Assembly: GCF_030655415.1 (NCBI RefSeq)
Contig: NZ_JAURVN010000004.1
Location: forward strand, 186,001 to 250,000
Origin: Herminiimonas sp.
Lineage (GTDB): Bacteria > Pseudomonadota > Gammaproteobacteria > Burkholderiales > Burkholderiaceae
Direction: 5' to 3'
DNA: 64,000 bases
This document shows, one piece after another, positions 63,811 through 64,000 of the stretch. The notes under the pieces were generated by a model that saw nothing but the letters and a program-made list of their open reading frames with translations, made no database searches and had not been told where the DNA came from. The translations under genes were made by a program, and so were the position numbers. How positions within the stretch are numbered: position 1 is the first letter of the stretch; every line of letters starts with the position of its first letter.

Positions 63811-64000
63811 CTAAACTTTGTATTGCTTCAGTAGCAAATCAACCAAAGGTTGTAGTTCGGTCGACAGTTTTCCAATGTGCGCCAGCACCTGATCTTCTTT
63901 ACCTTCCTTGATCCAGCGTAGCAAAGTCGCCAAATCTATCGATAAATCAATTTCACCGTTCTGCGCTGGCGCAACCGTATTGACATCGATATTGGACAAA
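63811..64000 (-). CDS. Hypothetical protein, incomplete at the window edge
   Basis: An open frame on the minus strand reaches the window end, reading ...SIDLATLLRWIKEGKEDQV, LAHIGKLSTELQPLVDLLLKQYKV and then the stop. The visible 62 residues suggest helices. The true start may lie outside the window; a TTG at 63999 is the only candidate inside. No family recognised. Confidence 0.5.
   Translation of the reverse strand, partial: LSNIDVNTVAPAQNGEIDLSIDLATLLRWIKEGKEDQVLAHIGKLSTELQPLVDLLLKQYKV

Overview
The window looks like a chromosomal segment of a betaproteobacterium of the order Burkholderiales, most likely Oxalobacteraceae (Herminiimonas/Janthinobacterium-like). This is an inference from the right-hand block carA-carB-greA-DUF4149-yhbY-rlmE-ftsH-folP-glmM, which is the usual order in that group, and from the YihY/WrbA/DUF2069/GlcD-like block at the left end. 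I see no phage, insertion sequence, integrase or CRISPR array.

Layout. 1-5000: housekeeping and redox genes (YihY membrane protein, WrbA-type quinone reductase, DUF2069, FAD-linked oxidase, DUF4124 protein) and a Tat-signal fumarylacetoacetase-family lipoprotein. 5055-28415: a large envelope and signalling island. It has a 2200-residue secreted DUF11-repeat protein translationally coupled to a 1376-residue OmpA/beta-barrel outer-membrane protein. Divergent from these are a LysM-FecR secreted protein, a CHASE2 sensor kinase and an OmpR-type regulator. A convergent, paralogous set follows: OmpR regulator, REC-kinase, REC-GGDEF cyclase, 7TMR-DISM hybrid kinase and an OmpA-like protein. 28599-31413: a TonB-dependent receptor divergent from a RidA-family gene whose promoter closely matches a SoxR-type 19-bp-spacer promoter. 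31535-36650: an operon on the minus strand (XapX, Tat-exported amidohydrolase, DoxX, MFS exporter, isochorismatase-fold hydrolase). 36791-40832: a cytosolic PAS/GAF hybrid kinase and OmpR regulator.

41162-49944: accessory metabolism. It holds an exported chloroperoxidase-like hydrolase with a second internal start, a cupin thiol-dioxygenase-like enzyme, a fatty-acid hydroxylase, a GntR regulator, an alpha/beta hydrolase coupled to an iron-type alcohol dehydrogenase, an MFS transporter, and a translationally coupled pair of GntA-like heme N-hydroxylase and DUF1989 protein. Two promoters here share a 14-bp AT-rich element, which suggests a small regulon. 50216-51260: tRNA-Arg(TCT), two small proteins and tRNA-Pro(TGG). 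51337-62317: the housekeeping block, with carA behind a long structured leader and a TTG start. 62623-64000: a GlcG/HbpS-family protein, a small hypothetical protein and an incomplete ORF at the edge.

The best candidates for an undescribed system are the DUF11/OmpA-barrel pair, in which the secreted protein ends in a degenerate OmpA-like fold and has ten cysteine-paired repeats, together with its adjacent LysM-FecR/CHASE2 signalling genes; and the GntA-like/DUF1989 pair, which points to guanidino-compound chemistry.
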